DNA of 64,000 nucleotides from Nitrososphaerota archaeon (GTDB lineage: Archaea; Thermoproteota; Nitrososphaeria; Nitrososphaerales; JACPRH01), in the NCBI GenBank assembly GCA_023379805.1, contig JAMCPI010000003.1, positions 103,226-167,225 on the forward strand, in the 5' to 3' direction. Each line of letters opens with the position of its first letter. Within the stretch, counting starts at the first letter, position 1. Made by a program: the position numbers and the translations under genes. Shown here piece after piece: positions 46,004 through 54,509 of this stretch. The notes below the pieces were generated by a model that worked only from the letters and a program-made list of their open reading frames with translations, searched no databases and had not been told where the DNA came from.

Positions 46004-46015
46004 AAAATATATATG
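46004..46015 (-). promoter_or_regulatory. TATA box of the TFB gene
   Basis: On the minus strand CATATATATTTT lies inside the apparent 5' extension of the TFB frame. An archaeal transcript would begin about 25 bases further on, ruling out the ATG at 46033. Confidence 0.55.
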
Positions 46016-46033
46016 CAAAACTCCAAGTTTCAT

Positions 46034-46362
46034 ATATAAGCTTTACGAGCTTCGTTTTATGTGCTGCTCACCCCATCATGTTATTAATCAACAAAAAATA
46101 AGATAGGCCAGAGTTGCAGATGAAGGGCTCTTAGCAACCATAATTACAACTAGTTCGGGATCTAAGACTACAAATGATTGTATAATGTGATTATGAAGGC
46201 TGAAGAGGTGGCTTGCTCAACTCTCTATTGATCTGTAAACATGGAGTAGTAATCGGATGCGGCTTTTCGTTCATCTCAGACGTTAATTGACGTTTTACAA
46301 ATGCAAAGATGCGGATTTATTAATGTCTAAAACGGCGGTCTTAACAGAGTCTGTAACTGCAC
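46034..46362. other. divergent intergenic region between TFB and the Ccm-linked block
   Basis: A 329-bp AT-rich gap. No gene-like frame is visible. A direct repeat GACGTTAATTGACGTT occurs near 46279-46294. It must hold the promoter of the 46363 gene. Confidence 0.4.
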
Positions 46363-46809
46363 ATGAGTGAGGACGCAATACAGCAACCGCAACGAGAACC
46401 ACAGAAGGAAGGGCAGCGTTTCTGGAGAGTTATAATGCTAATAATAGTGTTGACCGCCTCATTTGTAGTGGTGATGACATTCTTAGCTAATGTCAATACA
46501 CCGTTGCTGGGTGGCAACCCTGTTCCTGTTAGACGCGACAGTGTTTTCGTGGCAAGACCGCTGCAGGATTTCAAAGGCGGCTTCGAAGGATACATTTATG
46601 CCGACACTAACTGTGTACCCGTTGACAACAATACAAAACTCAACTGCATAGCCATAATATCGAGGGATAACACAACTCAAGAAAAATACCTTTACAGCCA
46701 CCCTGTAGAGGTTCCCTGCCTGAACAGAGATGAATTGGTTAAGGTTGAAGGAACACGTGCTGATCTCCGAATAATAAGACTCGTCAAACCCACTATGCAG
46801 CACGGCTAG
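46363..46809 (+). CDS. single-span extracytoplasmic protein upstream of the ccm genes
   Basis: A 148-aa protein with a charged Gln/Glu-rich cytoplasmic N-terminus, one helix (about 22-43) and a roughly 105-residue external beta-rich domain (GGFEGYIYADTNC ... VPCLNRDELVKVEGTRADLRI). Two Cys (TNC and VPC, plus LNC) could form a disulfide. The VKVEGTRADLRIIRL end recalls the OB-type barrel of CcmE, but there is no haem-binding motif. Function unknown; position suggests a cytochrome or surface-redox role. Confidence 0.6.
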   Translation: MSEDAIQQPQREPQKEGQRFWRVIMLIIVLTASFVVVMTFLANVNTPLLGGNPVPVRRDSVFVARPLQDFKGGFEGYIYADTNCVPVDNNTKLNCIAIISRDNTTQEKYLYSHPVEVPCLNRDELVKVEGTRADLRIIRLVKPTMQHG

Positions 46810-47057
46810 CCTATATTTGATAAATATTCTAGATATCTGAAGAACGCTCAGACTCCCGACAGTTTCGTGAATAGATGCGGTACCGCGTGTAGTTCGACTA
46901 TTAAGAGACTCCTCACTGTTCCTACAAATCGTGGTACACTAAGAATACCTAATGGCAGTGAGTTCATCAGCCGTTGTACTTACTGCTATTAACTTATTTT
47001 ATCCGTGTAATTACTCTTTACAAATGAAAATAGGGAACTATATCATACTTGCCATAA

Positions 47058-48224
47058 ATGCTAAGGAATCGAAGAAGTATGCTAGATACGATGGAACGGA
47101 ACACTAGATCAAATGTTCGTTCAAAAACCGAATCCATTCTGTTGATATGTGTTTTAGTGCTCTCTATTGCTTCATCATTAGGAGCCGCTTTCGCACAGCA
47201 GACTGGTCAAATCGATGTTTCAGTCCAAGGGTATGATGGCGAATCAACAATGACTGCCAGCCTTCTTGACTCAAAAGAGCATTATCTGGAAAATAAGACT
47301 GTTAACACTGCTTCATTCTCCTTCACCAATGTTTCGGTAACCCAGCCTCACAGCATAATCCTGACCTACAATGGAGTTCCCTACACCACAAAAGTCAACG
47401 CCACAAAAGATTCGCCTCAACAGGTCAGCATCAGAGTATACGAGCTGGCTACATCGGATGAAAATATTACGATTTCGTTCCACCACACTGCTCTCAGCAA
47501 GGGCGATAACAGCGTAAACGTAACCGAGTACATTGAGTTTGTTAACATCGGGGATAAGGTTCAGAACGGAACCGATCTGAAGATATTCATGCCTCAGGGC
47601 TTCAAGAACCTTAGAAGTTCACACAGCTGCTGCATGACAAAAACAGATTTCGGTTACTTCTTCAAAATACCCTCACCGGTACTTCCCGGTGGAACCCAAT
47701 CACTGGATCTCTCATACGAAATCAGCCCAGACACAGATCAATACAAATTCGAAGAACGCACATACTATGACACCGGCTTCGTAATACTCACTATACCGTC
47801 AAGCACTGATTTCAAAGCTGTTCCAAACTCAAACGAGTCTATAAGGAGTGAAGGCCCAGTTGAAGTTCAAAAGCAGACCTACGACGCGTACAGTGCTTAC
47901 AACGTCTACGCCGGCCAAGGCTACGCTTTAACAGTCACCGGCTTCAAGTCAACCAGCATAAACGTAGTATGGGTTGGGACCGGAATCCTGTTTGCTATGA
48001 TAGCCGGTGCCGTGATATACGGCTTCCGTGGAACCAAGATTTCTAAAGATAAGCTTCAGACAGAATCTGAGGCGCTAACCTCGGTGATGGCTGAGCTAGA
48101 GAAGGACTTTGCTGAAGGCAAAGTAACTGAAGTGGAGTATCTTAAACTGAAACTCAAGTACAAGAGCCGCCTAGAGATAGTTCAGTCTAAGCTTCAGGAA
48201 GCAGCGAGGACAAAGGTGAAGTAG
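47058..48224 (+). CDS. secreted membrane-anchored protein heading the ccm operon
   Basis: A 388-aa protein with signal peptide (about 24-46, ending FAQQ), two or three beta-sandwich-like external domains rich in Asn-x-Ser/Thr sites, a TM helix near 300-322 (VVWVGTGILFAMIAGAVIYGF) and a roughly 65-residue cytoplasmic coiled coil with an EVEYLKLKLKYKSRL short helical pair. A vicinal Cys-Cys is in SHSCCMTK. Three bases separate it from ccmE, so it is part of the maturation operon. It may hold apocytochrome or scaffold the Ccm proteins, as CcmI does; that is inference. Confidence 0.65.
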   Translation: MLRNRRSMLDTMERNTRSNVRSKTESILLICVLVLSIASSLGAAFAQQTGQIDVSVQGYDGESTMTASLLDSKEHYLENKTVNTASFSFTNVSVTQPHSIILTYNGVPYTTKVNATKDSPQQVSIRVYELATSDENITISFHHTALSKGDNSVNVTEYIEFVNIGDKVQNGTDLKIFMPQGFKNLRSSHSCCMTKTDFGYFFKIPSPVLPGGTQSLDLSYEISPDTDQYKFEERTYYDTGFVILTIPSSTDFKAVPNSNESIRSEGPVEVQKQTYDAYSAYNVYAGQGYALTVTGFKSTSINVVWVGTGILFAMIAGAVIYGFRGTKISKDKLQTESEALTSVMAELEKDFAEGKVTEVEYLKLKLKYKSRLEIVQSKLQEAARTKVK

Positions 48225-48227
48225 ACT

Positions 48228-48611
48228 ATGAAAAAGAACAAGCTTCTTGTTATCGTCGCGCTACCAGCTATCTTCGTCGCGCTTATAGCCGGAGTCTTCA
48301 GTGCAAATGTCTCTCCTTACGTCAGCGTCACTCAAGTCGTCACGCAGAACATGACTCAACGTAACCTCCAAGTATTTGGTCAAGTGATAGTTGACAGCAT
48401 CTACTTTGATAAGAGCACTGGCATAGAAACATTCGTTTTGACCGACGGAAACAACACGGTAACTGTTAATTTCCGCGGAATAGTCAACAATCTGTCGAAC
48501 TCCACAGAGGTGGTGGCGATAGGCGTCTACGACGGCAAAATCGTTCAGGCTGAGCGAGTTCTAGTCAAGTGCCCCTCAAAATACGAAACGGCTACAGCAA
48601 AGGAGGCCTAG
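48228..48611 (+). CDS. ccmE: cytochrome c maturation haem chaperone CcmE, CxxxY type
   Basis: Membrane-anchored haem chaperone of 127 aa with one helix (6-25) and an OB-fold (VFGQVIVDSIYF ... FVLTDGNNTVTVNFRGIV). In most bacteria haem attaches to His in HxxxY; here the motif is C115-P-S-K-Y119, i.e. CxxxY, the variant known from archaea and Desulfovibrio. Directly downstream of the 47058 gene and four bases before ccmF. Confidence 0.92.
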   Translation: MKKNKLLVIVALPAIFVALIAGVFSANVSPYVSVTQVVTQNMTQRNLQVFGQVIVDSIYFDKSTGIETFVLTDGNNTVTVNFRGIVNNLSNSTEVVAIGVYDGKIVQAERVLVKCPSKYETATAKEA

Positions 48612-48614
48612 ACA

Positions 48615-50555
48615 TTGGACATCGGTTTCGTATTTATTGTGGTCTCACTCATCGCATCTGCTATCGCATTCATCTCCTTTGCGAGATACATCAAGCAGCA
48701 GGACAACGCGATTTACAAATTCGGCAGAATCGCTCTGGTGATTGAGACTGTTCTTATCACGGTAGCTATCTCCATCTTGACGTACTACTTCCTAACTCGA
48801 GACTTTAACGTAGAGTATGTCGCATCTTACTCAGATAGTACCCTCCCACTCGCCTACACCATAAGCGCACTCTGGGGAGGCGCATCTGGCTCTATGCTTC
48901 TGTGGGCATGGCTACTCTCCCTATTCATGACAGGCATCGCCATCAGAGAACGAAAAGACAGGCTGACCGGCTACGCCTTATCGATTCTCCTGACTGTCAA
49001 CATGTTCTTTCTCCTAATGCTGGTCTTCATCGGTAACCCGTTCAAGAGGCTCTCATTCACGCCAATGGATGGCAACGGTCTTAACCCGTTGCTTCAGAAC
49101 CCGGGGATGTTCTTCCATCCCCCCACTCTCTTCGTAGGCTACGCGGGTCTAACAATTCCCTTCGCCTTCGCTCTAGCGGGGCTTCTTGCGGAAAGCGAGC
49201 TGTGGGTCTTCCGAGTACGAAAATGGATGTTATTCGCTTGGCTCTTCGTAGGACTCGGGATATGGTTCGGCGGCTGGTGGTCATACAGTGTCTTAGGTTG
49301 GGGTGGCTACTGGGCGTGGGATCCCGTGGAGAACTCCTCTCTGGTGCCTTGGCTGTTAGCGACTGCTCTTCTGCACAGCGTTATGCTTCAAGAAAGCAGA
49401 CGAGGAATGAAACTCTGGAACATACTGCTAAGCATAGGCGCCTTTGAGACTGTGATACTCGGCACCTTCCTAACACGAAGCGGCATCATCTCTTCAGTAC
49501 ACGCCTTTGGAGAACAGGGAGTCGGCCCCGTATTCACTTCTTACCTGCTCATAATGCTTGCAGCATCTCTGGGCATACTCTGGCACCGGCTCGATCAAGT
49601 AAAGAGCATGAATGTAGTCACATCCGCTACTGGTCGAGAGTCATCCTTCCTCCTAAACAACCTGTTATTCGTCTTAATGGCTCTCACAGTGGTCTGGGGA
49701 ACACTGTTCCCAATGATCAATGAAGCTGTGACGCATACCAAGATGAGCGTTGGACCCGGCTTCTATAACGTAATCTCGCCCTGGGTGCTCACTCTACTCT
49801 CAGGTCTAATGGGCGTCTGCATCATCCTCAAATGGGGAACCACCAACACAGAGGAATTGATTCGCAAATTAAGGTTCCCACTCGTGCCGGCAGTAGCTTC
49901 AATACCCCTATTGTACCTCATAGGAGTACGTGAACCAGGCGCCTTAGCAGGATTTGCGCTCGCAGCCTTCGTAATCTCAATTCATCTCGAGGATTACTTG
50001 ATTGACGCGAAAGACTACGCGGGTAAAAAGAAGGTGGGTTTCTTCCGCTCAATGGGTCACCTAATTCTGGTTAGGCGTCGACGATACGGCGGCTACATAG
50101 TGCACTTGAGCATGATTCTGCTCCTAATCGGAATAGTTGGAACAAACTTCTACAAGACTACCTACAGCACCACACTCAAGCCGAATGAACCCACACAGAT
50201 AGGTGAATACACCTTCACATTCGATAGCCTCCAGGTCTCTAACGTAACAATGGGAACCGATTACAACATCGGTTTCTCTGTTAACGACGGAAGCTCCAGT
50301 GGCAAGTTTACAGCGAAATTGACAGACGATCAGAAAATGGGCTCAACAATCGTCAGCGTAGGAATATTGAGCACACCATACCAGGACGTCTACGTGATAC
50401 CTGAAGCGGTGGACAACCAGTCCGTATCGCTGACAGTGAACTACAACCCGTTAATCAGCTTCGTATGGTACGGCTTCGGAGTCACAGTCATAGGGGTTGC
50501 GGTAGGTCTACTACCGAAGCGGCTAGGTGGAGGAGAGAAGCTTGAGCAAAACTAA
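48615..50555 (+). CDS. ccmF: cytochrome c haem lyase subunit CcmF
   Basis: Polytopic haem-handling protein of 646 aa with about 15 helices. It contains the WWD haem-binding signature (GWGGYWAWDPVENSSLVPWL, residues about 228-247) and the FHPPTLFVGY loop with a haem-ligand His. It transfers haem from CcmE to apocytochrome CxxCH motifs. TTG start at 48615; ccmH overlaps or abuts the 3' end. Size and motif order match bacterial CcmF; ccmA, B, C and D are not in the window. Confidence 0.95.
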   Translation: MDIGFVFIVVSLIASAIAFISFARYIKQQDNAIYKFGRIALVIETVLITVAISILTYYFLTRDFNVEYVASYSDSTLPLAYTISALWGGASGSMLLWAWLLSLFMTGIAIRERKDRLTGYALSILLTVNMFFLLMLVFIGNPFKRLSFTPMDGNGLNPLLQNPGMFFHPPTLFVGYAGLTIPFAFALAGLLAESELWVFRVRKWMLFAWLFVGLGIWFGGWWSYSVLGWGGYWAWDPVENSSLVPWLLATALLHSVMLQESRRGMKLWNILLSIGAFETVILGTFLTRSGIISSVHAFGEQGVGPVFTSYLLIMLAASLGILWHRLDQVKSMNVVTSATGRESSFLLNNLLFVLMALTVVWGTLFPMINEAVTHTKMSVGPGFYNVISPWVLTLLSGLMGVCIILKWGTTNTEELIRKLRFPLVPAVASIPLLYLIGVREPGALAGFALAAFVISIHLEDYLIDAKDYAGKKKVGFFRSMGHLILVRRRRYGGYIVHLSMILLLIGIVGTNFYKTTYSTTLKPNEPTQIGEYTFTFDSLQVSNVTMGTDYNIGFSVNDGSSSGKFTAKLTDDQKMGSTIVSVGILSTPYQDVYVIPEAVDNQSVSLTVNYNPLISFVWYGFGVTVIGVAVGLLPKRLGGGEKLEQN

Positions 50556-51216
50556 AGGTGCAAGCATCCTCCTCATCGTCATCATTGCTTTTCCACTCCT
50601 CTCAGTCTACACTATGCCTTTAGCCCATGCTCAAGGAATATCAGAACTCGACAGACTCTTGAAGGACTTTTTCTGCACTTGCGGCTGCAACTATGTTCTA
50701 GCGACCTGCGAAACACAGATGTCATGCGATGTAGCCACAAGCATGAAAGCAGAACTCCGAGGCATGTTAGCTAAGGGCAATTCACGTGACCAGATAGTCG
50801 AGGCGATGACCAGCAAATACGGCAACACTGTGTTAGCAACACCGAGAACAACCGGCTTTAACACGTTCTTATGGTGGTACCCGGTTGCAGGTGGACTCGC
50901 AGGCCTAGTCGCAGTCGTGATCCTAGTTCGGAGGCGAAGCGATGTCAAGTGGCGTGTTGACCCAGACGCAGTTCCAGCACTAAGCGAGGACGAACTGCTA
51001 CAGCAGCTCGACATCGATCAAGGCGCCGCCGAAACCTCTATAGAACGAAAATATGACGATCTCCTGAAAGAAAAGATCACAGGAAAGAAATCTGAGGAAA
51101 TTAAAGAGGAAAAGCCACAGCCCAGACATGAAGACGGCCAGAAAGGAGCCGAAAAGAAGAAAGATTACGACGCTATCTTGAAAGAGAAAACTAGGACAAA
51201 GAAATCGAACAGTTAA
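50542..51216 (+). CDS. ccmH: CcmH/CycL-type apocytochrome thiol reductase
   Basis: Exported 224-aa protein: signal segment (about 9-31), then FFCTCGCN, the counterpart of the bacterial LRCxxC active site with Cys at 45, 47 and 49 (C-x-C-x-C instead of C-x-x-C). A three-helix fold, a TM helix near 105-125 and a charged cytoplasmic tail with repeated KYDDLLKEK / DYDAILKEK units follow. TTG at 50542 with GGAGGAG upstream is preferred to the GTG at 50527; it overlaps ccmF by 14 bases. Confidence 0.88.
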   Translation: MSKTKGASILLIVIIAFPLLSVYTMPLAHAQGISELDRLLKDFFCTCGCNYVLATCETQMSCDVATSMKAELRGMLAKGNSRDQIVEAMTSKYGNTVLATPRTTGFNTFLWWYPVAGGLAGLVAVVILVRRRSDVKWRVDPDAVPALSEDELLQQLDIDQGAAETSIERKYDDLLKEKITGKKSEEIKEEKPQPRHEDGQKGAEKKKDYDAILKEKTRTKKSNS

Positions 51217-51303
51217 GGTGGATACTCAATTCTCCATGTCGACCAGATTCCAAGAAAACGGTCGGTTAGTATAAATATCTCGCACCTCTCGGCTGAGAAA
51301 CGC

Positions 51304-51392
51304 GGGCCAGTCGTCTAGTGGTTAGGACAACAGCAACGTGCGGTCAAGCCCTTACACGGCGTAGGTCCCAGGTTCGAATCCTGGCTGGCCCA
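51304..51392 (+). tRNA. tRNA-Val(UAC) with a 16-nt intron in the anticodon stem
   Basis: Acceptor GGGCCAG/CTGGCCC with A73 (51392) and no encoded CCA. D-arm GTC-TAGTGGTTAG-GAC, T-arm CCAGG-TTCGAAT-CCTGG, anticodon loop CTTACAC. The 5' side of the anticodon stem is interrupted by 16 nt (51332-51347) between positions 28 and 29; removing it creates ACGCC/GGCGT and a 73-nt tRNA. The junctions AC^A and AA^G flank GAC/GTC pairing, a relaxed BHB. Confidence 0.93.
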
Positions 51393-51512
51393 CTACACAA
51401 ATTTAACTTAGAAATACATGCAACTAGTAACGCGTTTTCATTATGTGTGCTGGATACTGATTGACGCTAGCATAAGCGTTATTTAACTGAAGATTATCAC
51501 TCTAACCAGAGA

Positions 51513-51971
51513 ATGAACAAGATACATCTGCCTGTAGTCATAATAGGTATCGCAGTCGTTATCGGTGCTGTTTACTTGGCATTTGCAGCGCCTCCTCAAG
51601 CAATAATCATCAGACTAGTTACCGCTAATCCACCCAGCGCAAACGGATTAATTCTGCCACAGCTCGAGAAGAGAAACTTCGATCCTGACAAAATAAATTT
51701 GAAGCTGGGTGTGCCAAACACAATTGTGATAGTGAGTAACGACGATATTGAAACACACCAGTTCTCAATCCCCACATTCAACATTACTACTCCTCCAATC
51801 AAACCATTCGACTCTTACGAGTTTACATTTACTCCGACGAAAGCAGGCACATTCAAATTCATAGATCCAAGACCTGAAGAGAACTACACTTGGACCGATT
51901 ACCGCGGAATACAGGTTACTCAAACGGTTAACCACTCAGTCGAAACAGGTAATGCTCAAGTCAATCCTTAA
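51513..51971 (+). CDS. membrane-anchored cupredoxin-fold protein
   Basis: A 152-aa protein with N-terminal helix (about 7-28) and a beta-sandwich resembling plastocyanin/COX2-type cupredoxins: LKLGVPNTIVIVSNDDIETHQ with one candidate Cu ligand His, and FTFTPTKAGTFKFID before the usual Cys-x-H-x-M loop. Here that loop reads PRPEENYTWTDYRG and lacks Cys, His and Met, so a normal type I copper site is not formed. Could be a degenerate or differently liganded carrier. Placed between the ccm and PQQ genes. Confidence 0.7.
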   Translation: MNKIHLPVVIIGIAVVIGAVYLAFAAPPQAIIIRLVTANPPSANGLILPQLEKRNFDPDKINLKLGVPNTIVIVSNDDIETHQFSIPTFNITTPPIKPFDSYEFTFTPTKAGTFKFIDPRPEENYTWTDYRGIQVTQTVNHSVETGNAQVNP

Positions 51972-52028
51972 TCTTACAGCCTGTAAAAGAGCCTGAACCG
52001 AAATTAGCCTCAGGCCAGATCCGCTGAA

Positions 52029-53707
52029 TTACGCTACTGGTGAGCTCTGCTCGTAATACTCATCCTTGCTTAGAGCAATTTCCTTTAGGAATAATGTTCC
52101 TATAAGTGCAGCAAACATGAGGATGAAGCCGACTGTGAAGAGTTGGCTGATACCTGAGGCAAGAGACTGCCTAACCGCTTCAATGAACTGGTTGTACAGT
52201 GCTTGGCAGTTTGCACCTAACTGCAAGAAGTACTGCTGGATACCTTTCTGCGCCTCTGCGCTTATCAGCGCTTGAGGATCAGTAAACGCCTGCTGCGACG
52301 CCTGCGGTAAACGGCTTATCTGCTGCTGAAGCTTCGACCCAACGTTATTCTGCATATCCGATGAGAATTTGTTCACCAGCACTGTACTGAGAATTGGTGC
52401 CGTGATTACTCCACCAAGAGAACGGGCTAGCTGCTGCGTAGAGTTCACTGCTCCCATCATGGAGTAGGGGAAAGCGTTTTGCACCGCAATGTTAAGCGTC
52501 TGCATAAGCATACCTATACCTATTCCTGCAATAACCATGTTTCGCATCAACTCGTAACTGCTTGTGTTGACCCCCATCTGGGCAAGCAGATACACTCCGG
52601 CAACCATTATTACGGCCGCAACGATGGCTTGTATCTTGTATCGGCCTGTACGGCTGATTAACTGTCCACCCACTATGCTGCCTACTATAAAGCTCAACAT
52701 CATCGGTGTAAGAATCAAGCCTGACTCCTGCGCCGTATTGCCCATAACACCCTGTACAAACATTGGCAGAAAGATAATCGTGCCAAACATTCCCATCGAA
52801 AGCAGAAGTGCAACAATGAATGAAACAGTAAATATCTGGTTCCTGAAGAGCTTCGAACTCAGCAACGGATCAGGTACGCGAGACTCTATCCATGCGAAGA
52901 GTGCAAGAAGCCCAGCTCCAGCGGCTAGGAGACCTAGGATCTGTGGAGAGTACCATCCATACTCGTTGCCACCAAGGGTAAATGCTAGAAGAGTTGAGAG
53001 CAACCCTCCAGTTAAGGTTACGCTTCCAGCCCAATCAATATGCACTTTCTTATCGACATGAACCCGTGGTAACGCATACACAGCTGCAATCAAGGCGGCA
53101 GCCGCAACAGGGAGATTGATGTAGAAGACCCAGCGCCAGTTCAAGATGTCCGTAATCCATCCTCCTAGTGATGGTCCGATTATGCTGGCTATTCCGAAGG
53201 TGGATAAGATTACACCCATCCAGCGGCTTCGTTCACGCGGATTGAATATATCACCAATTGTAGCCACAGGCATACTCATCATAGCCCCAGCACCCAGCCC
53301 TTGCACAGCGCGCGCTGCGATTAGATACCAAATATCCTGAGCAAGGCCCGAGAAAACAGAGCCAACCATAAACAGCCCGAGTCCAATAACGTAGAACGGT
53401 CTACGCCCATAGATATCGGAAAGCTTCCCGTAAATCGGCACCGTAACCGTAGACGCCAACATATAGGCTGTGAAGACCCAACCGTAAACCGAGAATCCCT
53501 TCAACTCACTAATAATCACCGGCATCGCCGTTGAAACAACAGTCTGATCCAGTGAAGAGAAGAACATCGTCACATCACAGCGCCTAAAGCCCACCAGCGC
53601 CGAGAACCAGTTACACGATTCGTACTCTGCAGATTCTTAGTGGACTCTACAGTAGCGACGGAGGAGTCAACGCTACCTCCAGCCTTCGAGGATTTACCAT
53701 TACTCAC
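52029..53707 (-). CDS. DHA2-family multidrug MFS exporter with a 5' frameshift
   Basis: A 14-helix H+-coupled exporter (EmrB/QacA type). The main frame (52029-53594) begins VTMFFSSLDQTVVSTAMPVI and has motif A GKLSDIYGRRPFYVIGL and motif C IASIIGPSLGGWI. Its N-terminus is truncated in that frame, but the missing start is upstream in another frame: GTG 53707 gives MSNGKSSK ... RRWWALGAVM, then stop at 53572-53570. One missing base near 53573 would join them as VMxTMFFSSLDQ. So the gene is frameshifted by mutation, sequencing error or recoding. A long Gln-rich extracytoplasmic loop precedes the last helix. Confidence 0.85.
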
Positions 53708-53904
53708 CACTTCTCACCTATGCCAAATCTAAAATGGAGCCTTCTTTCTCTACAACTCAGAGATCCTACGGGGGACAAAGCATCCAAACAACATGCCACA
53801 CGTCACTTAGACCCCACAATTTACCGCAAATTCTCCAATATAAAAACAGCGTAGAATACTGCTTCTTACGCAAACAGTAGCCTAAGAAACTATCCAGTGA
53901 CTAA

Positions 53905-54393
53905 CTACATTACAGCTTTGACGAGTCTCTGATGCTCTTCTTCTGTAACCCAGTCGACTCGCAAATAGTCAACTATCTCCTCGGAGCTCAACCCCATATT
54001 CAAAGCCTCTTCGACAGTCAACCTATACGCCTCAATCTCAGTAGGTCGATCCACATAGCTGAACCTAGAATCAAACAGCTCTTTACCATCAGAGAGCTGC
54101 TTGACGTGAATCAACTCATGAACAACATCCAAACGCATTGTCTGTGCATCATTCTCCCGAAGATAATCCTCGTTAATGTTGATTTCACCATTCTCCTCAT
54201 TCACCCAAATAATCCATGGATGCCGGTTGATGTTAACGCGGGTCTCATCTAACACTTCATTTAATTCTTCACCGAAAATCCTCTGCAGAACCTTCGACGT
54301 CTCAAGACCCATAAAGACTTCGCTTAGCCTGTAGTCACCCACACCCACTTTCTTTACTCGAAACCGCAGCTTTCCACTCACCCCATTCTTCAC
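53905..54393 (-). CDS. gluzincin-like zinc metallopeptidase
   Basis: A 162-aa soluble protein containing VVHELIHVKQL (HExxH zinc site) followed about 30 residues later by RPTEIEAYRL with a candidate third-ligand Glu. It lacks a signal peptide or helix anchor. The size and layout resemble minimal IrrE/ImmA- or SprT-like peptidases, but the family is not certain. It is divergent from the solute-binding protein gene and is not obviously tied to a regulator here. Confidence 0.75.
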   Translation of the reverse strand: MKNGVSGKLRFRVKKVGVGDYRLSEVFMGLETSKVLQRIFGEELNEVLDETRVNINRHPWIIWVNEENGEININEDYLRENDAQTMRLDVVHELIHVKQLSDGKELFDSRFSYVDRPTEIEAYRLTVEEALNMGLSSEEIVDYLRVDWVTEEEHQRLVKAVM

Positions 54394-54509
54394 CTCCTCA
54401 GTTATACGCTAATACTCGGTTCTAAAAGATATGCACCCATATTTTTCAGCGTTCCTTAATCGGCGGTTCGATACCTTTATTTCTACAGGTTTTTCGATAT
54501 GTATACATA

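Noticed and set aside
46003..46033. extended N-terminus of TFB
   Set aside because: It overlaps a TATA box and adds residues before the zinc ribbon that do not look like a TFB start.
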